A DNA stretch of 40,069 nt. Source: Mesonia sp. (GTDB taxonomy: Bacteria > Bacteroidota > Bacteroidia > Flavobacteriales > Flavobacteriaceae). Below the pieces are notes generated by a model, which saw nothing but the letters and a program-made list of their open reading frames with translations, was not told the origin of the DNA and searched no databases. The stretch spans positions 1 to 40,069 of the forward strand of contig DTTX01000008.1 of the NCBI GenBank assembly GCA_012964435.1, in the 5' to 3' direction. This document shows positions 31,799 through 40,069 of the stretch, piece after piece. Both the position numbers and the translations under genes were made by a program. The stretch's first letter is position 1. Every line of letters begins with the position of its first letter.

Positions 31799-34129
31799 GT
31801 GGCGACAAAAAAAGTAAAAAACGAAGCAAAGAAAACTTCATTTAAAAAATACATCCTTTGGTTCTGGGGCTTGTTTGCAGGAGGTATTTTAATTTTAATT
31901 CTTTTATTCCTTTTAGCCGGTTGGGGTGTTTTTGGTAAAATGCCAGAAGTTGATCAATTAGAAAACCCGGAAACCAATTTAGCGACCGAGGTTTTCGCTT
32001 CCGATGGAAAAACATTGGGGAAGTATTATAACGAAAACAGAACACCGATCAAGTACGAAGATTTACCAGATAACCTTATTAATGCACTTGTGGCTACAGA
32101 AGATGTGAGATACTACGATCATTCCGGGATTGATGCGTTTGGTACTATGAGAGCGGTAACTTATTTAGGAACTAGAGTGGGCGCGAGTACATTATCTCAA
32201 CAATTAGCAAAACAATTATTTCACGGCGAAGGCTCTCAAAATATTATTGCGAGAATTAGCCAAAAAATGAAAGAATGGATCATTGCTGTAAGACTTGAAA
32301 GAAGCTATACTAAAGAAGAGATCTTAGCGATGTATTTCAACGTTTACGATTTCAACAATAATGCAGTTGGCGTGCGTTCAGCTTCTAGAATTTACTTCGG
32401 AAAAGAACCCGATGAATTAAAAATTGAGGAAGCAGCTGTTTTAGCGGGAATGTTTAAAAACTCTTCGTTATATAACCCTAGAAGAAATCCGGAAGGCGTT
32501 ACCAATAGAAGAAATGTGGTTTTGCTTCAGATGGAAAAAGCAAATTATATTTCAAAAAAAGAAAAAGACTCCTTACAGGCAATTCCGCTTAAAATAGATT
32601 ACCATCCTGAAAGTCACCAATCAGGTTTAGCTACCTACTTTAGAATGTATTTGAGAGATTTCTTAAAAGATTGGGCTAAAGATAACCCTACGCCAGAGGG
32701 AGGAACTTATAACATTTACCGTGACGGTCTAAAAGTTTATACGAGTATCGATTCTAGAATGCAGAAATATGCAGAATCTGCGGTAGAAAGACATATGAAA
32801 AATCTTCAGGCAGTATTTAATGAACAAAACAAGAAAAATAATACTGCGCCATTTAGAGGAGTTTCAGAAGGAGATATCAAAAGAATCATTGATCGTGCGA
32901 TGAAAAATAGTGATCGCTGGCGCCAAATGAAAGCAAAAGACATCGATGAAGAAAAGATCATAGCTTCTTTCGATAAAAAAACAGATATGCGTGTTTTCTC
33001 TTGGAAAAGTGAAACCGATATCGATACCACAATGACGCCTAGAGATTCTATTCTTTATTACAAATCGTTTTTAAATGCCGGTATGATGTCGATGACACCG
33101 CAAACCGGAGAAGTAAGAGCTTGGGTTGGAGGTATTAATTTTAAGCATTTTAAATATGAACACGTTAAGCAAGCAAGAAGGCAAGTAGGTTCAACATTTA
33201 AACCTTTCTTGTATGCAACGGCTATCGATCAATTGCATTTATCTCCTTGCTACGAGCAACCTAATACTTTACATACTATTCCTGCAGGGAAACACGGGGT
33301 GACGCAAGATTGGACGCCCAAAAACTCGAATGGTAAATATGGCGGGATGGTTACCTTAAAAAATGCCTTGGCCAACTCTTTAAATACCATAAGCGCTAGG
33401 TTAATGGATAAAGTAGGACCAGAACCTGTTATCGATCTTATCGATAAACTTGGAGTAGATACAGAAAATATAGATCCCGTTGCTGCAATTGCATTAGGTT
33501 CGGTAGATCTAAGTGTTTTCGAAATGGTTTCAGCTTATAGTACGTTTGCCAATAAAGGGGTTTATGTAAAACCGGTTATCGTAACTCGTATTGAAGATAA
33601 AAACGGAACTATTCTTTACCAGCACGTGCCAGAAAGCCGTGATGTGATGAGTGAAGAAGCCGCTTACGTTACGATCAATTTAATGGAAGGTGTAACTCAA
33701 GGAGGTTCGGGAACCAGGTTAAGAACCACTTGGTCTCCTGCTTATTACAAGAATTTAGTAACAGGTCATCCGTATGAGTTTAAGAATGCAATTGCCGGTA
33801 AAACAGGAACCACGCAAAACCAAAGTGATGGTTGGTTTATGGGTATTGTACCAAACTTAGTCACCGGTGTTTGGGTTGGTGGTGAAGATCGTTCGGTACA
33901 CTTTAGATCGATTCGTGAAGGTCAAGGTGCAACCATGGCACTACCAATTTGGGGCTTATATATGAAAGATGTTTATGATGATGAAGAGTTAGAAATTTCT
34001 AAAGAAGATTTTGAGCGACCAGAAAATTTAAGCATCGAGGTAGATTGTAGCGGTTATGAAGAAGATGAAGAAGAACAAACCTTAGAAGAGAAACAAGAAG
34101 AAGAACTTACAGAAGATCTCGATTTTTAA
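31799..34129 (+). CDS. penicillin-binding protein 1A (bifunctional glycosyltransferase/transpeptidase)
   Basis: This class A PBP polymerises and cross-links peptidoglycan at the inner membrane. The 776 residues have a basic cytoplasmic N-terminus, a TM helix (about 18-40), and the GT51 domain with ATEDVRYYDHSGID (catalytic Glu) and GASTLSQQLAKQL. The transpeptidase domain carries the active-site motifs STFK (in QVGSTFKPFLY), SLN (in NSLNTISARL) and KTG (in AGKTGTTQNQ). The tail is strongly acidic. The start codon is GTG. The gene closes the ricT–gldH operon, with a very strong terminator after it. Confidence 0.96.
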   Translation: MATKKVKNEAKKTSFKKYILWFWGLFAGGILILILLFLLAGWGVFGKMPEVDQLENPETNLATEVFASDGKTLGKYYNENRTPIKYEDLPDNLINALVATEDVRYYDHSGIDAFGTMRAVTYLGTRVGASTLSQQLAKQLFHGEGSQNIIARISQKMKEWIIAVRLERSYTKEEILAMYFNVYDFNNNAVGVRSASRIYFGKEPDELKIEEAAVLAGMFKNSSLYNPRRNPEGVTNRRNVVLLQMEKANYISKKEKDSLQAIPLKIDYHPESHQSGLATYFRMYLRDFLKDWAKDNPTPEGGTYNIYRDGLKVYTSIDSRMQKYAESAVERHMKNLQAVFNEQNKKNNTAPFRGVSEGDIKRIIDRAMKNSDRWRQMKAKDIDEEKIIASFDKKTDMRVFSWKSETDIDTTMTPRDSILYYKSFLNAGMMSMTPQTGEVRAWVGGINFKHFKYEHVKQARRQVGSTFKPFLYATAIDQLHLSPCYEQPNTLHTIPAGKHGVTQDWTPKNSNGKYGGMVTLKNALANSLNTISARLMDKVGPEPVIDLIDKLGVDTENIDPVAAIALGSVDLSVFEMVSAYSTFANKGVYVKPVIVTRIEDKNGTILYQHVPESRDVMSEEAAYVTINLMEGVTQGGSGTRLRTTWSPAYYKNLVTGHPYEFKNAIAGKTGTTQNQSDGWFMGIVPNLVTGVWVGGEDRSVHFRSIREGQGATMALPIWGLYMKDVYDDEELEISKEDFERPENLSIEVDCSGYEEDEEEQTLEEKQEEELTEDLDF

Positions 34130-34144
34130 GAGTTTTAGTAAAAG

Positions 34145-34192
34145 CAATAAAAGAACCCATTATCAAATTTTTGATAATGGGTTCTTTTATTG
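34145..34192 (+). terminator. terminator of the ricT–gldH–pbp1A operon
   Basis: A perfect 23-bp stem (34145-34167 and 34170-34192) with a 2-base centre, containing GAACCCATTATC and its complement. It lies 15 bases after the stop. Confidence 0.85.
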
Positions 34193-34237
34193 TGGTAATC
34201 TTGTAAATTTCCTATTTTTAGAGAAAATATTTAGCAA

Positions 34238-34939
34238 ATGATTAAAAAAACGGTGAATAACGTTCAAGAAGCTATTGAAGGTGTTCAAGACGGGATGACG
34301 TTTATGTTAGGAGGTTTTGGCCTCTGCGGAATTCCGGAAAACGCCATCACAGCACTTGTTCAAAAAAATATACGAGACATTACCTGTATTTCTAACAATG
34401 CAGGCGTCGACGATTTTGGTTTGGGTTTATTACTTCAGAAAAAACAAATCAAAAAAATGATCTCTTCTTACGTAGGTGAAAATGCAGAATTCGAACGCCA
34501 GATGCTTAGCGAAGAATTAGAGGTAGAATTAACTCCGCAAGGAACTTTAGCTGCCAAGTGCCAAGCCGCGCAACAAGGTTTTCCTGCCATTTATACACCT
34601 GCCGGTTACGGGACCGAAGTTTCGATGGGCAAAGAAACCCGAGAATTTGACGGTAAAATGTACGTTTTAGAAGAAGCTTATAAAGCAGATTTTGCTTTTG
34701 TAAAAGCTTGGAAAGGCGACGAAGCCGGAAACTTAATTTTTAAAGGAACCGCCAGAAACTTTAACCCGTGTATGTGTGGCGCTGCAAAAGTAACCGTAGT
34801 TGAGGTTGAAGAATTAGTTCCTGCCGGAGAATTAGATCCTAATCAAATTCATATTCCGGGGATTTTTGTACAACGCATTTTTCAAGGAAAAGATTACGAA
34901 AAACGAATTGAACAACGAACCGTGAGACCAAAAAATTAA
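34238..34939 (+). CDS. scoA: 3-oxoacid CoA-transferase subunit A
   Basis: Subunit A of a heteromeric class I CoA-transferase, probably succinyl-CoA:acetoacetate. It moves CoA between succinyl-CoA and an oxoacid, linking ketone-body or branched-chain degradation with the TCA cycle. The 233 residues contain [19 protein letters not shown], the CoA-binding glycine segment, [13 protein letters not shown], and the [12 protein letters not shown] motif. The B subunit gene follows after 4 bases. Substrate specificity is inferred from family. Confidence 0.94.
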   Translation: MIKKTVNNVQEAIEGVQDGMTFMLGGFGLCGIPENAITALVQKNIRDITCISNNAGVDDFGLGLLLQKKQIKKMISSYVGENAEFERQMLSEELEVELTPQGTLAAKCQAAQQGFPAIYTPAGYGTEVSMGKETREFDGKMYVLEEAYKADFAFVKAWKGDEAGNLIFKGTARNFNPCMCGAAKVTVVEVEELVPAGELDPNQIHIPGIFVQRIFQGKDYEKRIEQRTVRPKN

Positions 34940-34943
34940 ACAA

Positions 34944-35600
34944 ATGGCTTTAGATAAAAACGGAATTGCACAACGCATCGCCAAAGAAGTAAAAGACGGC
35001 TTTTACGTAAATCTCGGTATCGGGATTCCCACCTTGGTGGCCAACTTTGTGCGCGACGATATAGAAGTAGAATTTCAGAGTGAAAACGGAATTTTAGGAA
35101 TGGGACCTTTCCCTTTCGAAGGCGAAGAAGATGCCGATCTCATTAACGCCGGTAAACAAACCATTACCGCATTACCGGGCGCAAGTTTCTTCGATTCTGC
35201 CACCAGTTTTGGGATGATTCGAGGTAAACACGTAGACCTTACCATTTTGGGGGCCATGGAAGTTGCCGAAAACGGAGATATCGCCAATTGGAAAATCCCC
35301 GGGAAAATGGTAAAAGGTATGGGCGGCGCGATGGATTTGGTGGCTTCCGCAGAAAATATTATTGTGGCGATGATGCATACCAACAAAGCCGGAGATTCTA
35401 AATTATTAAAAAAATGCACCTTGCCCTTAACCGGCGTAGGTTGTGTAACCAAGATCGTTACCAATCTTGCCGTGATCGAGGTAACGCAAGACGGTTTTAA
35501 GCTCTTAGAACGCGCTCCCGGCGTAACTGTCGAAGAGATCGAAAAAGCTACCGAAGGTAAATTGATCGTCGAAGGAGAGATCCCAGAAATGGTTTTATAA
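34944..35600 (+). CDS. scoB: 3-oxoacid CoA-transferase subunit B
   Basis: The catalytic subunit, 218 residues. The nucleophilic glutamate lies in [14 protein letters not shown] (the SENG motif), which forms the glutamyl-CoA thioester. [37 protein letters not shown] and [10 protein letters not shown] follow in the usual order. It is co-translated with scoA. Repeat copy C begins 8 bases after its stop codon. Confidence 0.95.
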   Translation: MALDKNGIAQRIAKEVKDGFYVNLGIGIPTLVANFVRDDIEVEFQSENGILGMGPFPFEGEEDADLINAGKQTITALPGASFFDSATSFGMIRGKHVDLTILGAMEVAENGDIANWKIPGKMVKGMGGAMDLVASAENIIVAMMHTNKAGDSKLLKKCTLPLTGVGCVTKIVTNLAVIEVTQDGFKLLERAPGVTVEEIEKATEGKLIVEGEIPEMVL

Positions 35601-35608
35601 AATAGTGA

Positions 35609-35710
35609 TGGCGTTTCCCGATTGAAAAAAATCGGGACCGCGCTATCCGTTAAATCTTTTTTTGCCACTTATCAAAGCAAAAAAAGGATACCACTGCTAT
35701 CGCTAACGCA
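35609..35710 (+). repeat. intergenic repeat, copy C
   Basis: Begins GGCGTTTCCC, followed by a small hairpin (CCCGATT…AATCGGG), CCGCGCTATCCG, a T-run and A-run core (ATCTTTTTTTGCC … GCAAAAAAAGGAT), and ends CTATCGCTAACGCA. The ends and core match copy B, and the core and right half match copy A. Confidence 0.65.
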
Positions 35711-35762
35711 TTCTCGAACCGATAAACACTTCAGCAATTATTCTCAAGTAAAAAAACCTCAA

Positions 35763-35804
35763 GCTGAACTGTTACTTTGAGCCGAGTCGAAGTGTTATTT
35801 CAGC
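35763..35804. repeat. REP-like imperfect hairpin
   Basis: GCTGAA (35763-35768) pairs with TTCAGC (35799-35804). Inside are ACTTTGAG and CGAAGT, which also pair, around GCCGAGT. The text GAGCCGAGTCGAAGTG resembles a short extragenic motif widespread in Flavobacteriia. It lies between scoB and the convergent sterol-desaturase-family gene, and could act in transcription termination. Confidence 0.4.
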
Positions 35805-35816
35805 AAAAAGCTTATT

Positions 35817-36677
35817 CTACTTTTTATCTTCATACAAAGCATCAGGTGGTTGAAATAATAACCTCACCGCTTTAATTGGGTTTTTAGTTTTCCCCATTTT
35901 TCTAAAAATATCTCCCCAAACGTGAAAAACCAATTTCACCGGATTGTAATGTTTCGGTTGATCTAAAATTCCGTAGATCGCTTGTTCATCTTCCGGTTGA
36001 AAAGTACCAAACATACGATCCCAAATAATAAAGGTCGATCCATAATTCTTATCGAGGTAATGCGCATTCTTTCCGTGGTGAACGCGGTGATGAGAAGGTG
36101 TTACAAAAATATAACTGATCCATTTTGGCAATTTTCTAATATATTCGGTATGAATCCAGAATTGGTACAATACCGCAATCTGGTGACAGATAAAAAACAC
36201 CACCGGATGAAATCCCATTAAACTAATCGGTAAAAAAAACACCACTTTAATTTGCTGCGTCCAAGACAGACGAAACGAAGTCGATAAATTATATTTTTCA
36301 GAATTATGATGCGTAACGTGTGTAGCCCAAAATAAACTGGTTTCGTGCCCGAATCTGTGTGCCCAATACCTGAAAAAATCGAGCGCTACAAAACATAAAA
36401 TGGTGGTCCACCAAGTCACGGGAATACTCCACGGTACAATGTTGTAGAACCAAATTACCGACCCAAATAAGATCGATTTAATCAATAAATTTTGAAAAAC
36501 AGAAACCAAACCAATGCTCAATGAAGCCAGGAAATCTTTTTTCTCGTAAAGTTCTTTTTTTTGTTTCCAACTAAAATAAAATTCGAGAAGTGCTAAACCT
36601 ATCATAATAGGAGCAGCGTACAGAATTAAATCGGGAGCGTTAGATAATACGTCGTCTAGGCTTATCTTTTGTTTCAT
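35817..36677 (-). CDS. sterol desaturase / fatty-acid hydroxylase family membrane protein
   Basis: This di-iron membrane oxygenase family member has about 286 residues from the ATG at 36677. A frame from 36695 adds 6 poorly fitting residues. There are several TM helices and the conserved His clusters HRFGH, HVTHH and HHRVHHGKN, plus a later HYLDKNYG segment. Family members hydroxylate or desaturate sterols, carotenoids or fatty acids; the substrate here is unknown. It is convergent with scoB across two repeats. Confidence 0.9.
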   Translation of the reverse strand: MKQKISLDDVLSNAPDLILYAAPIMIGLALLEFYFSWKQKKELYEKKDFLASLSIGLVSVFQNLLIKSILFGSVIWFYNIVPWSIPVTWWTTILCFVALDFFRYWAHRFGHETSLFWATHVTHHNSEKYNLSTSFRLSWTQQIKVVFFLPISLMGFHPVVFFICHQIAVLYQFWIHTEYIRKLPKWISYIFVTPSHHRVHHGKNAHYLDKNYGSTFIIWDRMFGTFQPEDEQAIYGILDQPKHYNPVKLVFHVWGDIFRKMGKTKNPIKAVRLLFQPPDALYEDKK

Positions 36678-36771
36678 AAGTAAGCATGATAACAAAATAA
36701 AGGCACAAAGAAAATTTATGAGGTATTAATTTTAAATGATTAAATTGTTACAATCTATTAAAAACTAAGAT

Positions 36772-37251
36772 TTGCCCATCATTCGACTTAAAACCACGAT
36801 CAATGCTCCGCAAGAACGGGTGTTTAATTTATCGAGAAGTTTAGATCTTCATATCGCTTCAGCAGCAAAAACGAAAGAGAAAGTTATTTCAGTAAAGCAA
36901 ACGGGTTTATTAGAATTAAATGAAGAAGTTACTTGGCGAGCAAAGCATTTAGGCGTTTATCAAAACCTTACTTCAAAAATCACTCAATTTAATTTTCCAT
37001 ATTCTTTTGCCGATGAGATGCAAAAGGGCGCCTTTAAAAGTTTTTCTCATCAGCATTTATTTAAAAAAATTTCTGAACAACAAACCCAACTCATCGATGT
37101 ATTTGAATATGAATCCCCATTGGGAATTTTAGGAAAACTTGCCGATAAGTTATTTCTAAAATCTTATATGAAACGTTTTCTTCAAGAGCGAAACCAAGTG
37201 ATTAAAACGATTGCCGAATCTGATAATTATCAAAGATATTTACCGTGTTAG
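36772..37251 (+). CDS. SRPBCC-superfamily protein
   Basis: This 159-residue protein starts at TTG (MPIIRLKTTINAPQERVFNLSRSLDLHI). The N-terminal beta strand and helix, followed by EEVTWRAKHLGVYQNLTSKI and FKSFSHQHLF, match the START/Bet v1-like fold of cell-division-inhibitor-type SRPBCC proteins. These bind hydrophobic ligands in a central cavity; ligand unknown. It ends with a 12-base overlap with the convergent gene at 37240. Confidence 0.85.
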   Translation: MPIIRLKTTINAPQERVFNLSRSLDLHIASAAKTKEKVISVKQTGLLELNEEVTWRAKHLGVYQNLTSKITQFNFPYSFADEMQKGAFKSFSHQHLFKKISEQQTQLIDVFEYESPLGILGKLADKLFLKSYMKRFLQERNQVIKTIAESDNYQRYLPC

Positions 37252-37767
37252 AACTTCATTTTCGAGAATTTTCAATAGTTGAAGAAAATTTTCAAATTGA
37301 CTAAGGTCTTTTATCCCTTTTTTAGGAGTTAAAACAAGTTGCTTTTCTTTTGCATAAAGCCGAATATAAACTTCATCTTGTTCTAAAATAGTAATGAAAT
37401 TTTTGTTTTGGACTAATCTTAAGAACCGTTTTTCTTCAGTTTTAAAACAATAATCAATTGCTAAATTTTTAGTGATATGCTTATTTTTCCCATTTAATAA
37501 TCGATTCCAAAAACTTGCCGTATAAATTTCTAATCTAAATTCAACTGAACTTTTTAAATGAAGCGTAATTCGAAAAGGTTCACCTACCGGATGAGCTCCC
37601 GTTGTCGCATTTATAGAGATGGTAATTTTGGTATCGTCAATAAATAAGACGCTTTCTTGCGGCTGGAAGTTTAACTTACCTAGCGGAGAATTGATGCTTT
37701 TTTGGATTTCTTCCGTATATTTTCCTTCATATTTTTGAGTAAGTTCTTTAAGAATATTCATCTTCAC
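37240..37767 (-). CDS. hypothetical protein
   Basis: I do not recognise this 175-residue protein. It has no signal peptide or TM segment. It appears alpha/beta with alternating strands (ESVLFIDDTKITISINATTG, PFRITLHLKSSVEFRLEIYT, FITILEQDEVYIRLYAKEKQLVL) and a final helix (QFENFLQLLKILENEVL). The stop codon region overlaps the convergent SRPBCC gene. It lies 3 bases downstream of the peptide ABC ATPase gene and is probably co-transcribed with it. Confidence 0.75.
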   Translation of the reverse strand: MKMNILKELTQKYEGKYTEEIQKSINSPLGKLNFQPQESVLFIDDTKITISINATTGAHPVGEPFRITLHLKSSVEFRLEIYTASFWNRLLNGKNKHITKNLAIDYCFKTEEKRFLRLVQNKNFITILEQDEVYIRLYAKEKQLVLTPKKGIKDLSQFENFLQLLKILENEVLTR

Positions 37768-37770
37768 TTA

Positions 37771-39459
37771 TTAAATCCCTTTCGGGATGGCATCAATTAA
37801 TTTTTGCGTGTATTCTTTTTCCGGATTGGCATAAATTTTATCTGCATCTCCTTGCTCAACAATTTTACCTTGATTCATCACCAATAATTGATCGGCCATA
37901 TATTTTACGACCGCCAAATCGTGCGAAATAAAAATATAGGTAAACCCAAACTTGTCTTTTAACTCGTTCAATAAATTCAGCACTTGCGCTTGTACCGAAA
38001 TATCTAGTGCAGAAACCGACTCATCACAAACAATTAATTTAGGCTCTACGGCAATAGTTCTCGCAATCCCGATACGTTGGCGTTGACCGCCGCTAAACTC
38101 GTGCGGATATCGATTAAAATGACTCTCATCTAAACCAACGCGATGCAATAATTCTAATGTCTTTTGTTTTCGCTCCTTGTTATTTTTAAAAAGACGATGC
38201 ACTTCCATCGGTTCCATAATTGCTTTTCCCACGGGAATACGCGGATTTAACGACGAAAATGGGTCCTGAAAAATCAATTGTATTTCTTTCCGAAGTTTTC
38301 TTAATTCGGTTTTCGAGATTTTCGTAATGTCATTTCCCCGATATAAAACTTTTCCGGCAGTAGCTTTATCGAGTTGAAGAATTACATTTCCTAAAGTCGA
38401 TTTTCCGCAGCCCGATTCGCCTACCAAGCCTAAAGTTTCACCTTCATAAATCTTAAAACTCACATCGTTCACCGCTTTTACCGAAGTTTTTGGTTGAAAT
38501 AACCCGGGGTTGCTCACAAATTCTTTTTCAACATTTACCACTTCTAGTAAAGGAGATTGCGCATAAATTTCTTGGTGACGTTTTTCTCGCTCGCTTTTGG
38601 TTTCAACTACATTTGAAATGGTATTTTCTAAGAAATTTTTGACAGTGGGCAGTTTTTTTAATCGCTCGGTAGTCGAAGGTTTGGAAGCCAAAAGTGCTTT
38701 GGTATAGGTTTCTTTTGGTTGAAGAAATAATTGTTTTGCTGAATTTTGCTCTACAATTTTCCCCTGATACATCACGACCACTCGATCAGATATTTCTGAA
38801 ACCAGCGCCAAATCGTGTGAAATAAAAATGATACTCATTTCTGTTTCTTGCTGAAGAGATTTCAGCAATAATAAGATCTCTTTTTGCACGGTCACATCAA
38901 GCGCGGTGGTAGGTTCATCGGCAATTAAAATTTTAGGTTTACAAGCAATCGCCATTGCGATCATCACGCGTTGTTTTTGTCCGCCACTAATTTGGTGCGG
39001 ATAAACATCGTAGATGCTTTCTGGTCTTGGGAGCTTTACTTTTTCGAATAACTGGAGCGTTTCTGCTATGGCCTCTTTTTTAGAAAGCGTGGTATGTTCT
39101 AGTAAAATTTCGGTCACTTGCGGTCCGCATTTCATCGATGGGTTGAGGGAGCTCATTGGTTCTTGAAAGATCATCGAGATTTCTTTACCTCTAATTTTTC
39201 GAAGTTGTTTGGTAGAAAGTTTAGAAAGATCTTCTCCTTTATATAAAATCTTTCCTTCCGTAATTTTTGCTGAAGAAGGTAATAATCCTAAAACAGCCAG
39301 CGAGGTAAGTGACTTTCCGGAACCGGATTCTCCAACAATGCCTAGAATCTCATTTTTATAAAGCTGAAATTCAACCTGTTGAAGTGTTTTTCTAAAGCCG
39401 TTATCGGTTTGGAAGCCGATCGATAAGTTTTTAATATGTAGATGAGGAGAAATCATCAA
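37771..39459 (-). CDS. peptide/nickel-type ABC transporter, fused double ATP-binding protein
   Basis: The 562 residues contain two complete nucleotide-binding domains of the DppD and DppF types, as in YejF and GsiA. NBD1 has Walker A GESGSGKS, signature ISGGQKQR and Walker [13 protein letters not shown]2 has Walker A GESGCGKS, signature FSGGQRQR and Walker [10 protein letters not shown]. The oligopeptide-type C-terminal extensions ([38 protein letters not shown]) confirm the family. It would energise uptake of peptides, but no permease or binding-protein gene is adjacent. The start may be either of two adjacent ATGs. Confidence 0.95.
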   Translation of the reverse strand: MMISPHLHIKNLSIGFQTDNGFRKTLQQVEFQLYKNEILGIVGESGSGKSLTSLAVLGLLPSSAKITEGKILYKGEDLSKLSTKQLRKIRGKEISMIFQEPMSSLNPSMKCGPQVTEILLEHTTLSKKEAIAETLQLFEKVKLPRPESIYDVYPHQISGGQKQRVMIAMAIACKPKILIADEPTTALDVTVQKEILLLLKSLQQETEMSIIFISHDLALVSEISDRVVVMYQGKIVEQNSAKQLFLQPKETYTKALLASKPSTTERLKKLPTVKNFLENTISNVVETKSEREKRHQEIYAQSPLLEVVNVEKEFVSNPGLFQPKTSVKAVNDVSFKIYEGETLGLVGESGCGKSTLGNVILQLDKATAGKVLYRGNDITKISKTELRKLRKEIQLIFQDPFSSLNPRIPVGKAIMEPMEVHRLFKNNKERKQKTLELLHRVGLDESHFNRYPHEFSGGQRQRIGIARTIAVEPKLIVCDESVSALDISVQAQVLNLLNELKDKFGFTYIFISHDLAVVKYMADQLLVMNQGKIVEQGDADKIYANPEKEYTQKLIDAIPKGI

Positions 39460-39877
39460 ATGTTAAATTTTTAGGTCGTTCATCGAAAATAATGCATTTA
39501 ATCGATAAAATGTTTGCGTTTGCCGATAGTATTTCATTATTTAGATGAAAATTCAAAATAAACTGATATTCTGATATAATATTATACTTTATGTTATCAA
39601 ATTATGAAAATGTTTTTGATTTCATTAAAAATGAAAAAAGAAACGTTAAACAACCTCCGATGCTAACGAAGTTTGAATTAGCCCAATTCTTTTCAAATTT
39701 CAACTTTTCAAAAAAGAAACAATTTACTATTCCTACATCAGTTTCTTTTCTCTACTACACTTTCTTTCGACATCGATTTTATTGGCAAGCTTAGCCAAGA
39801 ACTTTCAAGATATTATTTTGTAAGGGATTTTTATATCCTTTCCTCAACTATTTATTAACCCTCAAAACTTTTATAGT
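39460..39877. other. 418-bp A/T-rich gap without a convincing gene
   Basis: This gap separates two divergent genes. A 67-codon frame (39591-39794) is present but has Phe/Lys/Ser-rich composition and no recognisable domain, so I do not call it. No exact TAnnTTTG element was found close to the secreted-protein gene. A weak imperfect hairpin (AAGGGAT…ATCCTT) lies near 39820-39842. I see no RNA gene. Confidence 0.6.
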
Positions 39878-40069
39878 ATGAAAAAAAACTATAAGAACAT
39901 GGCTTTTGTGGCCTCATTTTTAATGGCTTCACTTGGCGGTTTCGCACAAGAAAGCCCAGAAAAACCAATTAAAAAGCTAAAAGTTTATGATGAAAGCGAG
40001 CAGTTTTCATTATCAAACTCTAAAGCTTCTTTACAAAATCAATTTGCTTTACCCTCGGGAAACTCTTTC
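39878..40069 (+). CDS. N-terminus of a secreted protein (partial)
   Basis: An ATG at 39878 opens a frame that runs off the right edge (64 codons). It has a signal peptide with a basic start (MKKNYKNMAFVASFLMASLGGFAQ), then ESPEKPIKKLKVYDESEQFS and a Ser/Asn/Gln-rich stretch. It is a secreted or surface protein; too little is present to assign a family. Confidence 0.7.
   Translation, partial: MKKNYKNMAFVASFLMASLGGFAQESPEKPIKKLKVYDESEQFSLSNSKASLQNQFALPSGNSF

Noticed and set aside
35075-35668. 197-codon minus-strand frame opposite scoB
   Set aside because: Its length comes from codon use of scoB on the other strand; it has no domain and it runs through repeat copy C.
39591-39794. 67-codon plus-strand frame
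   Set aside because: No recognisable domain, composition typical of A/T-rich random frames, and no promoter; treated as non-coding.

Overview
The window looks like chromosomal core sequence from a Flavobacteriaceae member (Bacteroidota). Low G+C, a gldH gliding lipoprotein gene, a secreted protein with a gliding/type IX (CHU_C-like) C-terminus, bacterial HU–SPOR proteins, RicT with its double-Cys motifs, and promoters of the Bacteroidota type (TTG … TAnnTTTG) with almost no Shine-Dalgarno sequences all agree. The intergenic repeats and gene order suggest the Gramella/Zunongwangia/Salegentibacter neighbourhood; that placement is inference. No rRNA, tRNA, CRISPR array or prophage is visible.

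Layout. 1-2.4 kb (minus): start of a probable TonB-dependent receptor, a small His/Cys membrane protein, asd and mscL. 2.5-6.1 kb (minus): tdk, alr and a large secreted CHU_C protein that lacks a normal start codon. 6.2-8.0 kb (plus): an acidic conserved protein translationally coupled to rsmI. 8.1-9.1 kb (minus): an ankyrin protein and a membrane protein. 9.2-12.3 kb (plus): a small tail-anchored protein, a Fe-S uracil-DNA glycosylase, recJ, and a Cys-rich protein behind a perfect 47-bp inverted repeat that overlaps its promoter. 12.4-13.8 kb (minus): lpxH, queD and a 32-residue membrane peptide gene coupled to queD. 13.95-20.7 kb: a 2OG-Fe oxygenase, a MoxR-type ATPase and its vWA partner separated by a small DUF559 unit with inverted terminal repeats, a MATE exporter, a thioesterase and an HU–SPOR protein. 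20.8-24.4 kb: dprA, an outer-membrane protein, trpS and plsC.

24.5-28.5 kb is the most interesting part. A lipoprotein, an ECF sigma factor and a one-piece anti-sigma/outer-membrane-barrel protein form an operon. A 28-bp promoter-like motif (ACGCAACC, 13 bases, AGCATCT) precedes it. The same motif with identical spacing occurs 1.2 kb away, across recA, on the other strand. There it heads a gene-free stretch with three successive hairpins, the last a strong terminator, and a 30-codon ORF with a Shine-Dalgarno-like sequence. I read this as an autoregulated envelope-sensing sigma system with a small RNA or micropeptide output.

28.5-40 kb: trhO, a membrane protein, ricT–gldH–pbp1A, the scoAB CoA-transferase pair, a sterol-desaturase-family protein, a SRPBCC protein, a hypothetical protein, a double-ATPase peptide ABC protein and the start of a secreted protein. 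Three copies of one intergenic repeat family lie directly after the stop codons of recJ, queD and scoB, all with the same polarity relative to the gene.
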